A stretch of DNA of 64,000 bases from Reyranella aquatilis (GTDB lineage Bacteria; Pseudomonadota; Alphaproteobacteria; Reyranellales; Reyranellaceae), in contig NZ_JAJISD010000004.1 of the NCBI RefSeq assembly GCF_020880995.1, positions 124,001-188,000 of the forward strand. Reading direction: 5' to 3'. The notes under the pieces were generated by a model that was not told the DNA's origin, ran no database searches, and saw only the letters and a list, made by a program, of their open reading frames with translations. The translations under genes were made by a program, and so were the position numbers. Shown here one piece after another: positions 60,745-64,000 of the stretch; positions within the stretch are counted from its first letter, which is position 1, and each line of letters opens with the position of its first letter.

Positions 60745-61887
60745 TCAGCTCTTGAAGCCGAGATCGCGGGCGATGATGTTCTTCTGCACCTCGCTGGTTC
60801 CCTCGCCGATCACGTAGACGAGCGCGTCGCGATGGATGCGACCCACCGGATACTCGCGCATGATGCCGGCGCCGCCGTGGATGCGGATCGCCTGTTCGCT
60901 CACCGAAACCGCCGTCTCGCTCGCGACGAGTTTGACCCGCGCCGCGGTCGCGGAGTCCAGGGTGCCCTGATCCACCCGCCAGGCGCCGTAATAGACGAGC
61001 CAGCGGGCCGCCTCGATCGCCGCCGACATCTCGGCGAGCTTGTGTGCGATGGCCTGGTAGTCGCCGATGCGCTTGTCCGCGACCAGTCGTTCCCGCGCAT
61101 AGGCGGTGGCCGCGTCGAAGGCAGCACGCGCCATTCCCAGCGCATTGGCCGCGACTCCCACCCTGTTCTCGCTGAGCGAATCGAGGATCACCGGATAGGT
61201 CCCCAGCCGCTCGCCGAGGACACAGTCGTCGGGCACGAACACGTCCTCGATATGAATCAAGCCTGTCTCGGAGGCGCGGATGCCTTCCTTCCTGAGCTTG
61301 GAAATCTCCATGCCCTTCGCCGGCAGTTCCACGATGAACAGGCTGATGGCGTCGCCCCTGAGTTCAGGCGCGGTGCGGGCGGCCACCAACAGGAAGTCGG
61401 CGATGGGCGCATTGGTGATGTAGAGCTTGCTGCCATTCAGCTTCCAGCCACCCCCGACCCGTTCCGCGCGGGTCTTCAGCCCGCGAATGTTGGAACCGCC
61501 GTCGGGTTCGCTGAGGGCAAAGCCCGCAATCTTTCGCCCCGCGACGGCCGGGCGGAAGAAGCGCTCGCGCTGCGCCGGCGTCCCGGCCTTCCAGATGGGC
61601 CAGATCCCAAGGTGGCTGTGCGCCGACCAGCTCGAGGCGAAGCCCTGGCTCATGTAGCTCAGCTCTTCGCGGACGATGCAGTCGCTGACCTTGTCCAGTC
61701 CGCTGCCGCCATCCTCTTCCGGGTACCGCACTCCGAGGAGGCCGAGTTCACCCCAGCGCGCGAACACCTCACGCGGCAGGGTCTCGGTCTCTTCCGCAGC
61801 GGCCACCAGTTTCCGATGCTCCGTCTCGCAGAGGCGGCGCACCGTCTCGCGCACCGCCTCGTGCTGCTCCGAAAAGGAGAAATCCAT
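60745..61887 (-). CDS. Acyl-CoA dehydrogenase
   Basis: The 380-residue protein is an FAD-dependent acyl-CoA dehydrogenase: ALSEPDGGSNIRGLKT, LNGSKLYITNAPIADF, GIRASETGLIHIEDVFVP and, late, IRIHGGAGIMREYPVGRIHRD. The catalytic Glu position corresponds to the RIHRDALVYVIGEGTSE region. It introduces the alpha,beta double bond in a thioester. It follows the TTT receptor gene by 15 bp and is probably co-expressed with it. Confidence 0.93.
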   Translation of the reverse strand: MDFSFSEQHEAVRETVRRLCETEHRKLVAAAEETETLPREVFARWGELGLLGVRYPEEDGGSGLDKVSDCIVREELSYMSQGFASSWSAHSHLGIWPIWKAGTPAQRERFFRPAVAGRKIAGFALSEPDGGSNIRGLKTRAERVGGGWKLNGSKLYITNAPIADFLLVAARTAPELRGDAISLFIVELPAKGMEISKLRKEGIRASETGLIHIEDVFVPDDCVLGERLGTYPVILDSLSENRVGVAANALGMARAAFDAATAYARERLVADKRIGDYQAIAHKLAEMSAAIEAARWLVYYGAWRVDQGTLDSATAARVKLVASETAVSVSEQAIRIHGGAGIMREYPVGRIHRDALVYVIGEGTSEVQKNIIARDLGFKS

Positions 61888-61902
61888 GACGAACGCTATC
61901 CT

Positions 61903-62877
61903 TCACTCGAGCTTGAGGTTCAGGTCCTTCACCATCGTCGTCCAGACCTGGAGCTGGTCCTTCTGATAGGCGACGACCTGCTGCCGGGTGGACGGCGTGG
62001 GAACAAGTCCGCTGTCGAGGAGCTTCGCCTTGATGGCGTCGTTCTCGAGGACTTTTACGACCTCCCTGTTGAGGCGGTCCTGGATCGCTTCGGGCGTTCC
62101 GGCGGGCGCGACCAGAGCCCACCAGCCGTCCATGACCGGCGGCGTGGCGAGGCCGCTTTCGGCGAAGGTCGGCACGTCGGGCAGCAGCAGGTAGCGCTTG
62201 GCCGACGGCACGCCAACCGGGCGGACCTTGCCGGCACGGATCATGGCGAGCGACGCGGGCACGTCCGCCACCATGATCTGCACATGGCCGCTGATCAGGT
62301 CGGCAAGACCGGGTGGCACCGACTTGTAGGGAACGTGCGTCATGTCGAGCTTGTGCGCGTTCTTGAAATGGCCGCCATAGGCGATGCCGCCGGTGTTGCC
62401 GCTCGCGTAGTTGTACTTCCCGGGATTGGCCTTGATGAGCGCGACCAGCTCGCCCGCCGTCTTCGCCGGCACGTCGTTGTTGACCAGCAGGACGTAGTTC
62501 ACCGACGCGACCAACGTGATGTAGGTCAGGTCCTTGACCGGATCGTAGCGCACGCCGCTCGTGAGGCCGCCCGGACTGGCGGCAAGGCCCGAGTTGGTCA
62601 GCAGCCCGAGCGTGTATCCGTCGGGCGGCGACTGCACGACCAGCTCGGTGCCCAGCGTCGTGTTGTTGCCGGGTTTGTTCTCGATGACGATCGGCTGGCC
62701 CAGCGCCTGCGTCAGGGGCTCGGCGAGGATGCGGGCGAGAATGTCGCTGCCGGAGCCAGGGCCGAACGGAACGATCAGCCTGATCGGCTTGCTGGGATAG
62801 GGCTGCGCGGAAACGCCTCCCGCCTGCAGAAGAGACGCAGCCGCGGCCAGTATGGCGAACCAGCGAAAGAACCTCAT
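61903..62877 (-). CDS. TTT-type (Bug family) periplasmic receptor
   Basis: The 324-residue protein has a signal peptide (LAAAASLLQAGGVSA) and the Bug family hallmarks: YPSKPIRLIVPFGPGSGSD, QPIVIENKPG, PDGYTLGLL, VPYKSVPPGLADLISG and the typical LPDVPTFAESG. It binds a carboxylate for a tripartite tricarboxylate transporter, but no TctAB membrane genes are present here. The start at 62877 has a GGAGGAAG Shine-Dalgarno. Confidence 0.94.
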   Translation of the reverse strand: MRFFRWFAILAAAASLLQAGGVSAQPYPSKPIRLIVPFGPGSGSDILARILAEPLTQALGQPIVIENKPGNNTTLGTELVVQSPPDGYTLGLLTNSGLAASPGGLTSGVRYDPVKDLTYITLVASVNYVLLVNNDVPAKTAGELVALIKANPGKYNYASGNTGGIAYGGHFKNAHKLDMTHVPYKSVPPGLADLISGHVQIMVADVPASLAMIRAGKVRPVGVPSAKRYLLLPDVPTFAESGLATPPVMDGWWALVAPAGTPEAIQDRLNREVVKVLENDAIKAKLLDSGLVPTPSTRQQVVAYQKDQLQVWTTMVKDLNLKLE

Positions 62878-62988
62878 GCCTTCTTCCTCCCATTATTGTC
62901 GTGTTTGTTGCTCTGCTTATACCATCGCCTCGACCTCGCGGGACCGATGACGGGCCTCAGTCGTTGATCACCTCCGTTGCCGTTCGAC

Positions 62989-63753
62989 CTACGTGAACCT
63001 GTACTGCCTCTGAAAGAACGCCGAATGCACGCCGCCGGCAGGCGGCCGGGCCGCGATGTGTTGCGTGACATGGGCGTCCGGGGAACCGTTGCCTGCCACC
63101 ATCAGGACGACATGATCCACAGGAATGGTTGCGAGGACCCGTTTCTCCAGCAATTCACCGAAGACGGCTTCCGGCTCGCCTTCCGGAACGGAAGTCCAGT
63201 AGCGCAGCGCGTTCAACATACTCCGCGTGCGAGCATCGTAGGCTTCGATGTCGCCGGCAACGTAGTGCGTTCCAAGCGTGCCGATCCGGGCAATGCAGAT
63301 GGGCTCGCCGGTCGCCGAGGGATCCTCGGCGCTGTGATCGGTGTGAAGCCCGTGGGGCTGGGGCACGGTGAACTTTCCGAAGGCGTAGTGTCCCTTGCGG
63401 TACCGCGCCGCTGGGAACAGGACCTCGATCATTCGATCGACGTCGGCGTTGTAGAGCCGTGCGTAACTGGCCATCTGATCGGACGGTCCATCCACGAACT
63501 TCCCAGCGAACCAGCCGTCGTCGACATACTCCGTTTGCACACCGTCGCATCGCCGCGCCTCTTCACCGATCGCTTCGACGGCGGCCTTGCCGAATCGCGC
63601 GATCGGAATAGGCAGGCGCGTCTGTGCCTCGCGGTCATTGAAATTCGAGTGCAACCGGTGGATGACGGACCATTGCTCGCGCGAGAGCGGCAAGGGTTGC
63701 AGAATCCTGAGCTTGGTTTCCAGCGCCGCCCACGCCTCGCCGAGCGTCGTCAT
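62989..63753 (-). CDS. Hypothetical protein with dioxygenase-like His/Asp motif
   Basis: The 254-residue cytosolic protein contains HGLHTDHSAED and a later HVTQHIAARP with GGVHSAFFQRQY, plus beta-strand-rich segments between them. A His-x-Asp followed by a distal His, with Arg/Gln near the end, resembles Fe(II)/2-oxoglutarate oxygenases. I cannot name a family, and the iron-site assignment is tentative. It lies 13 bp after the RTX C-terminus gene on the same strand, so the two may be co-transcribed. Confidence 0.6.
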   Translation of the reverse strand: MTTLGEAWAALETKLRILQPLPLSREQWSVIHRLHSNFNDREAQTRLPIPIARFGKAAVEAIGEEARRCDGVQTEYVDDGWFAGKFVDGPSDQMASYARLYNADVDRMIEVLFPAARYRKGHYAFGKFTVPQPHGLHTDHSAEDPSATGEPICIARIGTLGTHYVAGDIEAYDARTRSMLNALRYWTSVPEGEPEAVFGELLEKRVLATIPVDHVVLMVAGNGSPDAHVTQHIAARPPAGGVHSAFFQRQYRFT

Positions 63754-63766
63754 GCGGCCACGACAG

Positions 63767-64000
63767 TCAGACGATCAGGAAGTCGGACACGAGCAGAACC
63801 GGCGCTCCCGTGAGCGTCGCGAACTGCGAAGCGCCGCCGACCCCGGCGCCGTTGGTGTCGAAGAACAACGCCCCCGTGACCTGATTGTAGACGATCTGGG
63901 GACCGACACCGGTGGCCGTGCCGATGGCGAACTGGAGAGGATCGAGGGAGCCCAGCGACAAACCGATGAAGTAGCTGCTCTGGTCGATCTCGATGCGGTC
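63767..64000 (-). CDS. C-terminal end of an RTX-type secreted protein (cut by window edge)
   Basis: The frame is open at the right edge (DRIEIDQSSYFIGL...) and ends after 77 residues with ILVSDFLIV-type sequence (LLVSDFLIV). The layout (FDTNGAGVGGASQFATLTG followed by a hydrophobic Asp-Phe-x-Val end) matches the C-terminal cap of hemolysin-type calcium-binding proteins exported by type I secretion. The catalytic or repeat portion lies outside the window. Confidence 0.7.
   Translation of the reverse strand, partial: DRIEIDQSSYFIGLSLGSLDPLQFAIGTATGVGPQIVYNQVTGALFFDTNGAGVGGASQFATLTGAPVLLVSDFLIV

Overview
The window is a GC-rich chromosome segment of an alphaproteobacterium. The evidence is the thrS-infC and rpmI-rplT-pheST-lepA translation loci, the TTT (Bug-type) receptor, CaiB/BaiF and TauD/TfdA catabolic genes, and a palindromic intergenic element of a kind common in Alphaproteobacteria. 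A Reyranella-like lineage is a guess; no 16S rRNA is present.

Layout. (1) 1-10022: the end of thrS, infC with an ATA start codon, three short secreted-protein genes and an SDR gene on the minus strand, then rpmI-rplT, a Rho-independent terminator, pheS-pheT and lepA. (2) 10086-10646: a small membrane protein and tRNA-Ser(GGA) with its promoter. (3) 10773-19931: an accessory region directly after the tRNA. It holds a complete type I Zorya anti-phage system (zorABCD) and, divergently, a coiled-coil protein gene plus a frameshifted gene of unknown function. (4) 20090-25984: an M20 amidohydrolase, a MaoC-like protein, a stand-alone PD-(D/E)XK nuclease with a possible EVE/PUA-like reader domain, an Asp/Glu racemase family protein, a substrate-binding protein and an Fe-type alcohol dehydrogenase. 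(5) 26051-27941: decaying DNA with a hemC remnant and a broken DUF3422 gene around an intact DUF2177 gene. (6) 28172-45786: a secreted RTX protein with a class A beta-lactamase-like domain, then a polysaccharide locus: algD, Alg44-like, Alg8-like and alginate-lyase-like genes, an AlgB/NtrC-type sigma-54 activator, a NUDIX gene, a DUF4114-RTX protein, a stand-alone type II phosphomannose isomerase cupin and two hybrid histidine kinases. (7) 45996-52538: cydA-cydB-cydX-like-cydD-cydC with a perfect FNR box upstream. (8) 52656-64000: NUDIX, Ldh-family dehydrogenase, rutABCD (without rutEFG), CaiB/BaiF, TauD-like dioxygenase, acyl-CoA dehydrogenase, TTT receptor and the end of another RTX protein.

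The strongest new observation is regulatory. The three minus-strand units of the polysaccharide locus (algD operon, cupin gene, kinase pair) each carry a -24/-12 sigma-54 element. Each also has two copies of the dyad TYGC-N5-GCRA, with the nearer copy centred 74-80 bp upstream of the -24 GG. The only sigma-54 activator gene in the window lies inside this locus, so this looks like one small AlgB-type regulon. It would link production of a mannuronan-like polymer to the kinases that may sense its trigger. All functions are read from sequence and family knowledge; no database search was run.
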